Of a DNA stretch of 64,000 nucleotides, positions 16,773-25,241 are shown piece after piece; within the stretch, counting starts at the first letter, position 1, and each line of letters opens with the position of its first letter. The translations under genes and the position numbers were made by a program. Origin of the DNA: JAITWN01 sp050486285 (GTDB taxonomy: Bacteria > Pseudomonadota > Gammaproteobacteria > SZUA-140); the NCBI GenBank assembly GCA_050486285.1, contig JBJHCZ010000004.1, positions 101,699-165,698 of the forward strand. Reading direction: 5' to 3'. Below the pieces are notes generated by a model. It saw only the letters and a program-made list of their open reading frames with translations. It did not search any database and was not told where the DNA came from.

Positions 16773-17764
16773 TGGCCGAGATGATGTACTGGGAGGCGAT
16801 CCGCCGCGCCCATGACGAGGAGATGGCCCACGACCCGCTGGTCATCGCGATGGGCGAGGACATCGGCGTCGCCGGCGGTACCTACAAGGCGACCCAGGGG
16901 CTGTATGAAAAGTACGGCCCGGAGCGCATCATCGACACCCCGATTTCCGAGAACAGCTATACCGGGCTTGGCATTGGCGCGTCCTTCGTCGGCGTGCGTC
17001 CGATCATCGAGATCATGTCGGTCAACTTCGCGTGGCTGGCGATGGACCAGATCGTCAACACCGCGGCCAAGGTGCGCTACATGTCCGGCGGCCAGCTCAC
17101 CGCGCCGGTCGTGATCCGCTCGCCGGGCGGCACCGCGCACCAGCTCGGCGCGCAGCATTCGGCGCGCATGGAGAAGGTGTTCATGGGCATTGCCGGCCTG
17201 CGCGTGGTGACGCCGTCGACGCCGAAACAGGCCTACGGGCTGCTGAAGTCGGCGGTGCGCTGCGACGACCCGGTGTTCATCAACGAGCACGAGCTGATGT
17301 ACAACATGCGCGGCGAGGTCCCCGACGAGGAGTTCTTCCACCCGCTCGAGGGTTCCGAGGTCGTGCGCGAGGGCCGCGACGTGACGCTGTTCGGCTACAA
17401 CATCTCAGTGCACTGGTGCCTGCAGGCGGCAGAGACGCTGTCGAAGCAATACGGCATCGAGGCCGAGGTCGTGGATCTCTATGCGCTGTCGCCGCTCGAC
17501 CGCGAGGGCATCGCGCGCTCGATCGCGAAGACCCATCGCGCGGTCGTCGTCGAGGAGGCCGAGGCCCCGGTCGGCGTCGGTTCCGAGATCATGGCGGTCA
17601 TCAACGAGACCTGCTTCTTCGACCTCGACGCGCCGCCGCTGCGGGTATCGGCGCTGAACGTGCCGATCCCGTACAGCCGTCCGCTCGAAAAGGCGGTGAT
17701 CCCGAACGCGAAGAAGGTCGTCGAGCAGACGATGACGCTGTTCCAGACCCGACGCGCGAGCTGA
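16772..17764 (+). CDS. pdhB: Pyruvate dehydrogenase E1 component, beta subunit
   Basis: This is the partner of PdhA and contributes the pyrimidine-binding half of the ThDP site. The 330 residues include AMGEDIGVAGGTYKATQGL, TPISENSYTGLGIGA, RSPGGTAHQLGAQHS, VTPSTPKQAYGLL and EVVDLYALSPLD. The ATG at 16772 shares one base with the pdhA stop and is preceded by GGAGG, so I prefer it to the in-frame ATG at 16745. The gene leads into the E2-E3 fusion after a 106-base gap that holds a hairpin. Confidence 0.94.
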   Translation: MAEMMYWEAIRRAHDEEMAHDPLVIAMGEDIGVAGGTYKATQGLYEKYGPERIIDTPISENSYTGLGIGASFVGVRPIIEIMSVNFAWLAMDQIVNTAAKVRYMSGGQLTAPVVIRSPGGTAHQLGAQHSARMEKVFMGIAGLRVVTPSTPKQAYGLLKSAVRCDDPVFINEHELMYNMRGEVPDEEFFHPLEGSEVVREGRDVTLFGYNISVHWCLQAAETLSKQYGIEAEVVDLYALSPLDREGIARSIAKTHRAVVVEEAEAPVGVGSEIMAVINETCFFDLDAPPLRVSALNVPIPYSRPLEKAVIPNAKKVVEQTMTLFQTRRAS

Positions 17765-17776
17765 GGCCTGCGTGAC

Positions 17777-17822
17777 AAGGGGTCAGGACGCCCGCGGAGG
17801 TCGACGGGCGCCCTGGCCCCTT
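17777..17822 (+). terminator. Hairpin between pdhB and the E2-E3 gene
   Basis: Eighteen bases (17777-17794) pair with 17805-17822 at 16 of 18 positions across a 10-base loop. No T-run follows, so it is more likely an mRNA processing or stability element than a full terminator. Confidence 0.45.
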
Positions 17823-17870
17823 GAAGCTTGAAGATCCATAAAATTCGCTGTCCGCAATCCAGGGAAGAGC

Positions 17871-20800
17871 ATGTCCGATACCTACCAGATAAAAATGCCC
17901 CAGCTCTCCGACACGATGACCGAGGGTGTCGTCGTCAGTTGGGAGAAGAACGTTGGTGACAAGGTCGAGCGCGGCGATATCGTCGCGACGGTCGAGACCG
18001 ACAAGGCGATCATGGACGTCGAGGTGTTCCGCGAGGGCTTCCTGTCCGGTCCGCTGGCGGCGGTCGGTGATACGGTCGCGGTCGGCGAGCCGATCGCGCA
18101 GCTGGTATCGAGCAAGGAGGCGGTCGGCAAGGGTGACGGCGGCAAGCCGAAGCAGGACAAATCGGCAAAGCAGGACAAGCCCGCGGCCCCGAAGGCGGAA
18201 GCGAAGGGCGGCGGTGACAAGGCCCCCGGGAAGTCGGCGCCAGTCGCGGAATCGGCAGGCGGCGGCAGTGCCCCCGCCGGCGCGATCTACACGATCGCGA
18301 TGCCGCAGCTCTCCGACACGATGACCGAGGGTGTCGTCGTGAGCTGGGAAAAGCAGCCTGGCGACAAGATCGAGCGCGGCGACATCGTCGCGACGGTCGA
18401 GACCGACAAGGCGATCATGGACGTCGAGGTGTTCCGCGAAGGCTTCCTGTCGGGGCCGATCGCCGCGGTCGACAGCGTCGTCCCGGTCGGTGGCGAGATG
18501 GCCTTCCTGGTCGCGAAGAAGGAAGAGGTCATCCGCGAGGGCACGCTCGGGCGCCAGTCCATAGCGCAGCAGCGGGATCATGATCACGATGAAGCCCCGG
18601 CGCGCGACACGGCCGCCGGCCGCGAAACACCCGCCGCGCCACGCGGCGCGGGCGATCATGACGCCGCGCCCGCGGATCGTCCGGCCGGCAAGGCCGTAAC
18701 CCCGTATGCGCGCAAGCTCGCCGGCCGGCTCGGCGTCGATCTCGCGCAGGTCAGGGGCACCGGCCCTGCCGGCGAGGTCACCGCCGTCGATGTCGAACGC
18801 GCCGGCGTCCGGCCCGCGGCGCATGCGGGCGCGGCGCCGGTCCACCCGGGCGCGGCCGCGCTCTTGTCCTCGCTGTCGGTCGACGTCCCCGGCGACGGCC
18901 GCAAGATGACCTCGCTCGAGCGCGCGGTCAGCCACAACATGATGCGTGCGCAGTCGATGCCGACCTTCCGCGTCACCGTCCATGCGCGTCCCGAGGCGCT
19001 CGCGCGCGCGGCGAAGAAGAACGGCATCTCGCTGACCGTCGCGATCGCGAAGGCCTGCGCGCTGGCGATGAAGGAACAGCCACGCATGAACTGGGCCTAC
19101 CAGCCCGAGGACAAACTGATCGAGCGCGACCACGTCGACATCGGCATGGCGGTCACCGCCGAAGACGGCGGCCTCGTCGTGCCGGTGCTGCGCGGTTGCG
19201 AGTCGCGTTCGCTCGGGGAGCTGAACGACGACTGGAAGGACCTCGTCGAACGCGCCCGCAAACGCCGCCTCAAGCCCGACGAATACGCGAACCCGACCTT
19301 CATGGTGTCGAACATGGGCATGCTCGGCGTCAGCCTGTTCGATGCGATCCCGACGCCCGGCATGGCGGCGATCCTCGCGATCGCGACCGCCGGCGAGCAG
19401 GGCATGCCGCTGATGATCACCGCCGACCACCGCGTCGTCTACGGCGCCCATGTCGCGAAATATCTCGGCGCGCTGAAGCAACTGATCGAGCAGCCGGAGT
19501 CGTGGATCAGCACCGGTCCTTTGATCCCGGAAGGCAACTGGGACTATGACGTCGCCGTCATCGGCGGCGGTCCCGGCGGCGAGGACTGCGCGCGCGACCT
19601 CGCCGGTCACGGCTACAAGGTCGTCATGATCAACGACGCGCCGCTGCCCGGCGGCGAATGCCTGTGGCGCGGCTGCATCCCGTCCAAGGCCTGGCGCGCC
19701 GCGGCCGACCGCATCCGCGATCGCGCCGACGATGAGCATCTCGGTATCGAGGGCACGACCGCCGCGAAACTGAACTGGAAGAAGCTCGAGCAGACGCGTC
19801 GCGGCGTGCTCGAGACCCGCGGCGAGATGGCCGAGAAGACCGACAAGGGCGTGAAGATCACGCTGAAGCAGGGTTATGCCTCGTTCACCGGCGCGCATGA
19901 ACTGTTCGTCGATACCTCCGGCAACAGCAAGGAACGTCACCGGCGCGTCGCGCCCGGCGACGGCTCGAAGGGCGAGAAGCTGAGCTTTGGCTGCGCGGTC
20001 ATCGCGACCGGCGCGCCGCCGTTCGTGCCGCCGATCCCCGGCGCGCGCGAAGGCCTCGCGGCCGGCGGCGTGCTGACTTCCGATACGGTGTGGGAGCTGA
20101 AGGACCGACCGAAGAAGCTGCTGGTCGTCGGCGGCGGCGCGATCGGTCTCGAGATGGCGCAGATCTTCCAGGACTTCGGCACCGAGGTCACGCTGCTCGA
20201 GGCCCAGGACCGCATCCTCGCCGAGGTCGAGGCCGAGGTCGCGAAGCAGTTGAGCGAAATCCTCAACGATGAGCCGCGCCTGAAGGTGCTGACCTCGGTC
20301 AAGGTCGACGAGATCAAGGGCAAGCCCGGCGCGATGAAGCTGTCCTATACCGATGCCGACGGCAAGAAGCACAACGCGAGCGCGGACTATGTGCTGATGG
20401 CGACCGGCAAGCGCCCGCTGCTCGAGCCGCTGAAGCTCGACGCCGCCGGCGTCGCGACCGAGAAGGGCGTGGTCCGCGTCGACGCGAGCTGCCGGACCTC
20501 GGTACCGCACATCTTCGCGGTCGGCGACGTCATCGGCGGGCTGATGCTCGCGCATACCGCCGGCCAGCAGGGCCGCGTCGCGGCGCAGACGATCGCCGGC
20601 GAGCGCGCCAGCTACGACCAGGCGAAGGACTGCGGCGTGATCTTCACGCGCCCGCAGGCCGCGTTCGTCGGCCTGTCGGCCGAGCAGGCAAAGGCGAAAG
20701 GGATCGACGCGGTCGAGGTCAAGGTGCCGATCAGCATCGATGCCAAGGCGATGATCAACCACGAGACCCACGGCCTGATCAAGATCGTCGCCGACAAGGC

Positions 20801-21008
20801 GTCGCGACGCATCGTCGGCGTGCACTTCCTCGCCGACCACGCCGACACGCTGATCGGCGAGGCGGTCATGATGGTCGCGGGCAAGCTGACGCTGGACCAG
20901 GTCGCCGAGGCGATCCATCCGCATCCGACCCAGACCGAGCTGTTCGGCGACATGGCGCGCCGGCTGCTGTCGCGCCTGCGCCGCAGCGCGAAAAAGCCGG
21001 TGTCATAA
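17871..21008 (+). CDS. Fused dihydrolipoamide acetyltransferase (E2) and dihydrolipoamide dehydrogenase (E3)
   Basis: One 1045-residue polypeptide carries both remaining pyruvate dehydrogenase activities. In order there are two near-identical lipoyl domains (~3-80 and ~139-216, lipoylated K45 and K180 in ETDKAIMDV) and an E1/E3-binding domain (~275-310, TPYARKLAGRLGV). Then come the acetyltransferase core (~345-548, active-site H520 in ADHRVVYG) and a complete E3 (~557-1035). The E3 shows FAD motif VIGGGPGG, redox pair C597/C602 in GGECLWRGC, NAD motif VVGGGAIGLEMAQ, ATGKRP, AVGDVIGG and the catalytic HPHPTQTE. The E2 motif has Tyr where most E2s have Asp (HRVVDG); I recall the same variant in plastid and cyanobacterial E2. 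A smooth Pro/Gly linker joins the parts, with no sign of a sequencing error. Confidence 0.92.
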   Translation: MSDTYQIKMPQLSDTMTEGVVVSWEKNVGDKVERGDIVATVETDKAIMDVEVFREGFLSGPLAAVGDTVAVGEPIAQLVSSKEAVGKGDGGKPKQDKSAKQDKPAAPKAEAKGGGDKAPGKSAPVAESAGGGSAPAGAIYTIAMPQLSDTMTEGVVVSWEKQPGDKIERGDIVATVETDKAIMDVEVFREGFLSGPIAAVDSVVPVGGEMAFLVAKKEEVIREGTLGRQSIAQQRDHDHDEAPARDTAAGRETPAAPRGAGDHDAAPADRPAGKAVTPYARKLAGRLGVDLAQVRGTGPAGEVTAVDVERAGVRPAAHAGAAPVHPGAAALLSSLSVDVPGDGRKMTSLERAVSHNMMRAQSMPTFRVTVHARPEALARAAKKNGISLTVAIAKACALAMKEQPRMNWAYQPEDKLIERDHVDIGMAVTAEDGGLVVPVLRGCESRSLGELNDDWKDLVERARKRRLKPDEYANPTFMVSNMGMLGVSLFDAIPTPGMAAILAIATAGEQGMPLMITADHRVVYGAHVAKYLGALKQLIEQPESWISTGPLIPEGNWDYDVAVIGGGPGGEDCARDLAGHGYKVVMINDAPLPGGECLWRGCIPSKAWRAAADRIRDRADDEHLGIEGTTAAKLNWKKLEQTRRGVLETRGEMAEKTDKGVKITLKQGYASFTGAHELFVDTSGNSKERHRRVAPGDGSKGEKLSFGCAVIATGAPPFVPPIPGAREGLAAGGVLTSDTVWELKDRPKKLLVVGGGAIGLEMAQIFQDFGTEVTLLEAQDRILAEVEAEVAKQLSEILNDEPRLKVLTSVKVDEIKGKPGAMKLSYTDADGKKHNASADYVLMATGKRPLLEPLKLDAAGVATEKGVVRVDASCRTSVPHIFAVGDVIGGLMLAHTAGQQGRVAAQTIAGERASYDQAKDCGVIFTRPQAAFVGLSAEQAKAKGIDAVEVKVPISIDAKAMINHETHGLIKIVADKASRRIVGVHFLADHADTLIGEAVMMVAGKLTLDQVAEAIHPHPTQTELFGDMARRLLSRLRRSAKKPVS

Positions 21009-21032
21009 GGCACTATCGGGAAAACATCATTC

Positions 21033-22262
21033 ATGTCTGACATCAGGAAAGTCGTCCTCGCCTATTCCGGCGGCCTCGATACCTCGGTGATCCTGCGCTG
21101 GTTGCAGGAGACCTACGGCTGCGAGGTCGTGACCTTCACCGCCGACATCGGCCAGGGCGAGGAGCTCGAGCCCGCGCGCCGCAAGGCCGAGGCGATGGGC
21201 GCGCGCGAGATCTTCATCGAGGACCTGCGCGAAGAGTTCGCGCGCGACTTCGTGTTCCCGATGTTTCGCGCCAATACGCTGTACGAGGGCGAATACCTGC
21301 TCGGCACCTCGATCGCGCGCCCGCTGATCGCGAAGCGCCTGGTCGAGATCGCCGAGGCCACCGGCGCCGATGCCGTTTCACACGGCGCGACCGGCAAGGG
21401 CAACGATCAGGTCCGCTTCGAGCTCGGCGCCTACGCGCTGAATCCGGAGATCCGCATCATCGCGCCGTGGCGCGAGTGGGACCTGCTGTCGCGCGAGAAG
21501 CTTTTGAACTGGGCCGAGAGTCGCGGCATCCCGGTCGAGGCCAAACGCAAGGGCGGTTCGCCGTACTCGATGGACGCAAACCTCTTGCACATCTCCTATG
21601 AAGGCGGACCGCTCGAAGATCCGTGGGTCGAGCCCGAGGACACGATGTGGCGCTGGAGCGTCGCGCCGGAGCAGGCGCCGGACCGGCCGCAGTCACTCGA
21701 ACTCGAGTTCGAGCGCGGTGACATCGTCGCGCTCGACGGCAAGCGCCAAAGCCCGGCGCAGATCATGGCGGAACTGAACCGCATCGCCGGCGCCCACGGC
21801 GTCGGCCGCCTCGACCTGGTCGAGAACCGCTACGTCGGCATGAAATCGCGCGGCTGCTACGAGACGCCGGGCGGCACGGTGATGCTGAAGGCACACCGCG
21901 CGATCGAATCGATCACGCTCGACCGCGAGGTCGCGCACCTGAAGGACGATCTGATGCCGCGCTACGCGAGCCTGGTCTACAACGGTTACTGGTGGAGCCC
22001 GGAGCGGCGCATGCTGCAGCAGATGATCGACGCGTCGCAGGCCACCGTCAACGGCACGGTGCGCGTCAAGCTCTACAAGGGCAGCGTCTCGGTCACCGGT
22101 CGGCGCTCGCAACGCGACAGTCTGTTCGACGCCGATATCGCGACCTTCGAGGACGATGCCGGCAAATATAACCAGAAGGACGCGGAAGGCTTCATCAAGC
22201 TGAATGCGCTGCGCATGCGCATCGCCGCGCGGCTGAAGCGCAAGCCCGGAGGCAAGGGCTGA
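21033..22262 (+). CDS. argG: Argininosuccinate synthase
   Basis: This enzyme joins citrulline and aspartate with ATP in arginine synthesis and is a cytosolic tetramer. The 409 residues show the PP-loop LAYSGGLDTSVILRWL, DIGQGEELEPAR, HGATGKGNDQVRFE, GGSPYSMDANLLHISYEGG and ENRYVGMKSRG, all in family positions. It lies 24 bp after the PDH fusion and overlaps gloA by one base (TGATG), so the downstream gene is coupled. Nothing is unusual. Confidence 0.97.
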   Translation: MSDIRKVVLAYSGGLDTSVILRWLQETYGCEVVTFTADIGQGEELEPARRKAEAMGAREIFIEDLREEFARDFVFPMFRANTLYEGEYLLGTSIARPLIAKRLVEIAEATGADAVSHGATGKGNDQVRFELGAYALNPEIRIIAPWREWDLLSREKLLNWAESRGIPVEAKRKGGSPYSMDANLLHISYEGGPLEDPWVEPEDTMWRWSVAPEQAPDRPQSLELEFERGDIVALDGKRQSPAQIMAELNRIAGAHGVGRLDLVENRYVGMKSRGCYETPGGTVMLKAHRAIESITLDREVAHLKDDLMPRYASLVYNGYWWSPERRMLQQMIDASQATVNGTVRVKLYKGSVSVTGRRSQRDSLFDADIATFEDDAGKYNQKDAEGFIKLNALRMRIAARLKRKPGGKG

Positions 22263-22648
22263 TGCGCCTGCTGCACACGATGATCCGCGTCGGCGACCTC
22301 GAGCGTTCGCTGAAATTCTATACCGGGGTGCTCGGCATGCGCCTGTTGCGCAAGCATGACTACCCGGACGGCCGCTTCACGCTGGCCTTCGTCGGCTACG
22401 GGCCGGAGTCCGAGACCGCGGTCATCGAGCTGACCCACAACTGGGACACGACATCCTACGACCTCGGCAACGGCTTCGGCCATATCGCGCTCGAGGTCGA
22501 CAATGCCGCCGCGGCCTGCGACGAGATCCGCGCCCGCGGCGGCAAGGTCGTGCGCGAGGCCGGGCCGATGAAGCACGGCACGACGGTCATCGCCTTCGTC
22601 GAGGATCCGGACGGCTACCGGATCGAGCTGATCCAGAAGAAGGCCTGA
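22262..22648 (+). CDS. gloA: Lactoylglutathione lyase (glyoxalase I)
   Basis: This metalloenzyme isomerises the methylglyoxal-glutathione adduct to lactoylglutathione. The 128 residues begin MRLLHTMIRVGDLERSLKFYTGVLGMRLL and include AVIELTHNWD, FGHIALEVD and the late FVEDPDGYRIELIQ. The metal ligands (two His, two Glu) are in their usual places. The length equals the E. coli-type, probably Ni-preferring enzyme. The ATG overlaps the argG stop. Confidence 0.95.
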   Translation: MRLLHTMIRVGDLERSLKFYTGVLGMRLLRKHDYPDGRFTLAFVGYGPESETAVIELTHNWDTTSYDLGNGFGHIALEVDNAAAACDEIRARGGKVVREAGPMKHGTTVIAFVEDPDGYRIELIQKKA

Positions 22649-22659
22649 GGGACGATCCC

Positions 22660-23070
22660 GTGGCGAGACTGCTTGTCATCCTCCTGACCCTGCCGCTCGC
22701 GCTCACGGCCTGCTCCGACTGGAGCGAATCGCTGAGTCAGGGCGCCGGCGACGGCGAATATACCGTGCGCCTGAAGACGACGCCGTGGCCGCCGCCGGTC
22801 GGCGACGCCGCTGTGGTCGCAGTGAGGATCAACGACAGCGCCAACCGCACCGTGCGCGCCTGTCACGTCAACTTCCGCCAGTTCATGCCCGAGCACGAGA
22901 TGAGCAGCGACGATATCGTCGTGCTGATGGAGGAACTGCGCTCGGGTGTCTACACCGGCCGGAGCCCCGAGTATTCGATGGGGGGTGACTGGCGCATTGA
23001 GGTGACCTTCGACTGCGGCACTGGTATCCACCTTGTAAACTTCGATCTGGCCCTTGCCTGGCCGGAGTAG
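22660..23070 (+). CDS. Putative lipoprotein, function unknown
   Basis: This 136-residue protein starts at GTG (22660). Its signal (LLVILLTLPLALTACSDW) has a clear lipobox, with Cys at residue 18. The rest reads as a small beta-sandwich (YTVRLKTTPWPPPVGDAAVVAVRIND...ACHVNFRQFMPEHEMSSDDIVVLMEELRSGVYTG). The histidines, methionines and cysteine in CHVNFRQFMPEHEM recall copper-chaperone-like YtkA/FixH folds, but I cannot assign it. It is 11 bp after gloA. Confidence 0.7.
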   Translation: MARLLVILLTLPLALTACSDWSESLSQGAGDGEYTVRLKTTPWPPPVGDAAVVAVRINDSANRTVRACHVNFRQFMPEHEMSSDDIVVLMEELRSGVYTGRSPEYSMGGDWRIEVTFDCGTGIHLVNFDLALAWPE

Positions 23071-23121
23071 ATCTGACCCTTAAACATACAACGGAGTATT
23101 TTCTGAGTTTCCGTAGCTCAT

Positions 23122-23352
23122 TTGAATACAATAATTCGATTTCAAAATCGGGATATTCCCGAGGCGAATCTGCGCGTGGCGATATCACCGTTGTTCTGGA
23201 AAAATGTTACTTATCCGGAGCGTGGTAAAGTGGGCGTGGTGCAGGAGGTTTTCAATGCCCTCGGGCAGTCCATTGTCGTGATCACCGTTCCGCTATCCGC
23301 CATCGCGCCATTGAGCGCGGACCAGATTCCCGCTGATCAGGAATATCAGTGA
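23122..23352 (+). CDS. Short hypothetical reading frame in AT-rich sequence
   Basis: This is a possible 76-residue product from a TTG start (RVAISPLFWKNVTYPERGKV, then VQEVFNALGQSIVVITVPLS). It has no recognised domain and no ribosome-binding site. The surrounding 23070-23200 is distinctly AT-rich, unlike the genes to the left, and a VapBC module follows on the opposite strand. It may be the tail of a gene lost on insertion. Confidence 0.3.
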   Translation: MNTIIRFQNRDIPEANLRVAISPLFWKNVTYPERGKVGVVQEVFNALGQSIVVITVPLSAIAPLSADQIPADQEYQ

Positions 23353-23358
23353 ACCTGT

Positions 23359-23805
23359 TTATGATAAAACCATCACCTCAGTTTCAGTGATTCGCCTCAT
23401 GCGGGCATCGTTGCCGATGAATCCGGAGGCGCCGGCATGGATGGCCGTAGCCAGCACGATCGCGTCCGGTGTCCTTATCCGGTATTTCGCCCGCAGGCGC
23501 GCGCCGAGATCGGCGATTTCGATCGACAGGTCCGTCCACGTCAGATTTGGATAGGTAGTCAACAAGGCATAGAACTGGTTAACCCTGCTGTCATCGTCGT
23601 TGCGATAGGGTTGCACCAGCACTTCAAGAAGAGAGAGCGTGGAGCAGATGCCGATGTTATGTCCCGCCTCGATGGCCGCGAAGATCTTCTGCGCCGGACG
23701 TCGATATTCCGGATGGCCTTCTATCTGGTAGATCAGGATATTGGAGTCGATGCCGATCCGGTGATTTCGCTTGAGGAATCCGTCCAGGGCCTTCCGGCTC
23801 ACCAC
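23359..23805 (-). CDS. vapC: VapC-family PIN-domain toxin (ribonuclease)
   Basis: This 148-residue PIN nuclease is the toxin of a type II toxin-antitoxin pair. The acidic metal-binding residues are all visible: D20 (GIDSNILIY), E61 (LSLLEVLVQP), D114 (RTPDAIVLATAI) and D133 (GNDARM). Targets are usually initiator tRNA or rRNA loops, but the target here is unknown. The start overlaps the antitoxin gene by 7 bases, the normal antitoxin-first order. Confidence 0.87.
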   Translation of the reverse strand: MVSRKALDGFLKRNHRIGIDSNILIYQIEGHPEYRRPAQKIFAAIEAGHNIGICSTLSLLEVLVQPYRNDDDSRVNQFYALLTTYPNLTWTDLSIEIADLGARLRAKYRIRTPDAIVLATAIHAGASGFIGNDARMRRITETEVMVLS

Positions 23806-24017
23806 GAACGGCGTTCCTCGTCGATGTGCTTGCCGCTGTATACGCCCTTGCCTTTGCCCGCGAGTGCCTTTTCATAGTTTTTCGGTTTCGGCATCAGCAG
23901 GGTGACGCCGCCCTTGACGACCACCAGAAGCTCGTCGCCGCCCTTGACGTTCATGGCCTCCCGCGCCTCCCTGGGCAGGACGATCTGGTTTTTGGAGGAT
24001 AATTTGAGGCTGGTCAT
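23799..24017 (-). CDS. vapB: AbrB/MazE-fold antitoxin (VapB)
   Basis: This 72-residue protein has an N-terminal SpoVT/AbrB swapped-hairpin DNA-binding domain (SLKLSSKNQIVLPREAREAM then GDELLVVVKGGVTLLMPKP). Its C-terminal tail (YSGKHIDEERRSW) probably plugs the VapC active site. The ATG at 24017 follows GGGAGAATC; 24 more codons are open upstream but run through the promoter. A near-perfect operator lies just upstream. Confidence 0.86.
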   Translation of the reverse strand: MTSLKLSSKNQIVLPREAREAMNVKGGDELLVVVKGGVTLLMPKPKNYEKALAGKGKGVYSGKHIDEERRSW

Positions 24018-24040
24018 GATGATTCTCCCGGCTGTCAGGT

Positions 24041-24067
24041 GCTTTACTATATATAAAAAAGTAAAGC
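24041..24067 (-). promoter_or_regulatory. Probable VapBC autoregulatory operator
   Basis: The perfect 8-base inverted repeat GCTTTACT/AGTAAAGC lies at 24041-24048 and 24060-24067, with an 11-base AT-only spacer that could hold a -10 (TATATA). It is 24 bases upstream of the vapB start. Half-sites are 19 bp apart, close to two helical turns, as expected for a dimeric AbrB-type repressor. Confidence 0.55.
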
Positions 24068-24156
24068 AGCTCAAGTGCCGGGCAGCCAATTACCGGCACG
24101 GAATCACGCCGGTATGGCATTGGAAGTTTGTCTGAAGTGAGGCGCGGACCTGGAAG

Positions 24157-25224
24157 TTACAGCAACCCCAGCGGATCCCCCGGATCGATGCCGTCCTTGA
24201 ACGGCAGTTTGCGGTCGTGATGGGTGATCTGGTAGACCTTGCCGACCCAGTTGTTGATGACCGCCTCGGCGGTGTCGTGCCAGGTGTTGTGCAGGCCGTC
24301 GCGGATCATATCCTCGGGCAGTTCCGGGACCGGGTTTCCGGTCTGCATCGCCGTGATGACCCTGTCCCTGTGTTCGTCGAGGATCGCGCGCGTCCTCAGC
24401 GTGAAGTAGTTTTCCGGAAACGGCGGATAGTCGGCGCGCCGGCCCTGCGCGTACAGCATCACTTCGCGCTTGTATTCCTTGAGCAGGCTGATCGTGTCGT
24501 ATTCCGGGTGGCCCTGGAAGTACACGAAGCGGAAGCGATCCTCGCTGACCGCGAGGTGGACGCCTGACTCGCGGCTCTCGACCAGCACGTGCAGGCCGGC
24601 GGCCTCGAACTGGTCGCGGCCGATCTCGTTGAAGCGCGAGTGGGGGACGTCGAACAGCGTGTTGACGTCGTTGACCAGCGGGTGGCCGCGGTCGAGCACG
24701 CGATGGCGGTAGACGCCCCAGCGCTTGGCCGGCAGTCGGCGGCGGCGCTGCCCGAAGCGGAACTGCAGCACTGCGTGGGTGGCGAGGCAGGAACACAGGA
24801 TCGAGGTGACATTGTCCGCCGCCCAGTCAATGACCTCGATCAGCGGGTTCCAGAACGGCTCGGCGGCCAGATCCGGCTGCGTGACATTGGCGCCGGTGAT
24901 GATCAGCGCGTCGAGGCCGTCGGCCTTGATCTGTTCGAAGCTCTCGTAATAAGCGCGCACATAATCGAGCGCCTGCTCGTTGCGATCCAGCGCGTCGAGC
25001 GTGAACGGGTGCATGTAGAACTGCGCGATCTGGTTGCTCTCGCCGATCAGGCGATAGAATTGCCGCTCGGTGGCCTGCAGCGCGGCGTCCGGCATCATGT
25101 TCAGCAGGCCGATGTGCAGCTCGCGGATGTCCTGGCTGCCGGCCTCGCGCTCGGTCAGCACGGTCGCGCCTTCCTCCTTCAGTCGCTCGAAGGTCGGCAG
25201 TCCGGATTTCGAAACCAGCGGCAT
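24157..25224 (-). CDS. metA: Homoserine O-succinyltransferase/acetyltransferase MetA
   Basis: This enzyme acylates homoserine in methionine synthesis. The 355 residues carry HIGLLNMMPDAALQATERQF, LIITGANVTQ, the nucleophile loop ILCSCLATHA (catalytic Cys), VPHSRFNEIG and YFQGHPEYDT (catalytic His and Glu). The nucleophile loop is CLATHA rather than the CWGAQA of E. coli MetA, so acyl-donor preference cannot be taken for granted. It follows the P-loop protein gene by 17 bp on the same strand, probably as an operon. Confidence 0.92.
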   Translation of the reverse strand: MPLVSKSGLPTFERLKEEGATVLTEREAGSQDIRELHIGLLNMMPDAALQATERQFYRLIGESNQIAQFYMHPFTLDALDRNEQALDYVRAYYESFEQIKADGLDALIITGANVTQPDLAAEPFWNPLIEVIDWAADNVTSILCSCLATHAVLQFRFGQRRRRLPAKRWGVYRHRVLDRGHPLVNDVNTLFDVPHSRFNEIGRDQFEAAGLHVLVESRESGVHLAVSEDRFRFVYFQGHPEYDTISLLKEYKREVMLYAQGRRADYPPFPENYFTLRTRAILDEHRDRVITAMQTGNPVPELPEDMIRDGLHNTWHDTAEAVINNWVGKVYQITHHDRKLPFKDGIDPGDPLGLL

Positions 25225-25241
25225 CGTCAGCTCCGGGTACG

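Noticed and set aside
19500..19545. Possibility that the E2-E3 fusion is a sequencing frameshift
   Set aside because: Frame and codon usage are continuous, the linker is Pro/Gly-rich, and no stop or start signal is left between the domains.
17601..20924. A 1107-codon open frame on the minus strand opposite the E2-E3 gene
   Set aside because: It is a by-product of GC-rich codon use; its translation is Arg/Asp/His-rich with no domain, while the plus strand encodes clear enzymes.
23122..23352. Third gene of the toxin-antitoxin module
   Set aside because: It is on the other strand, lacks a ribosome-binding site and has no antitoxin features; kept only as a low-confidence frame.
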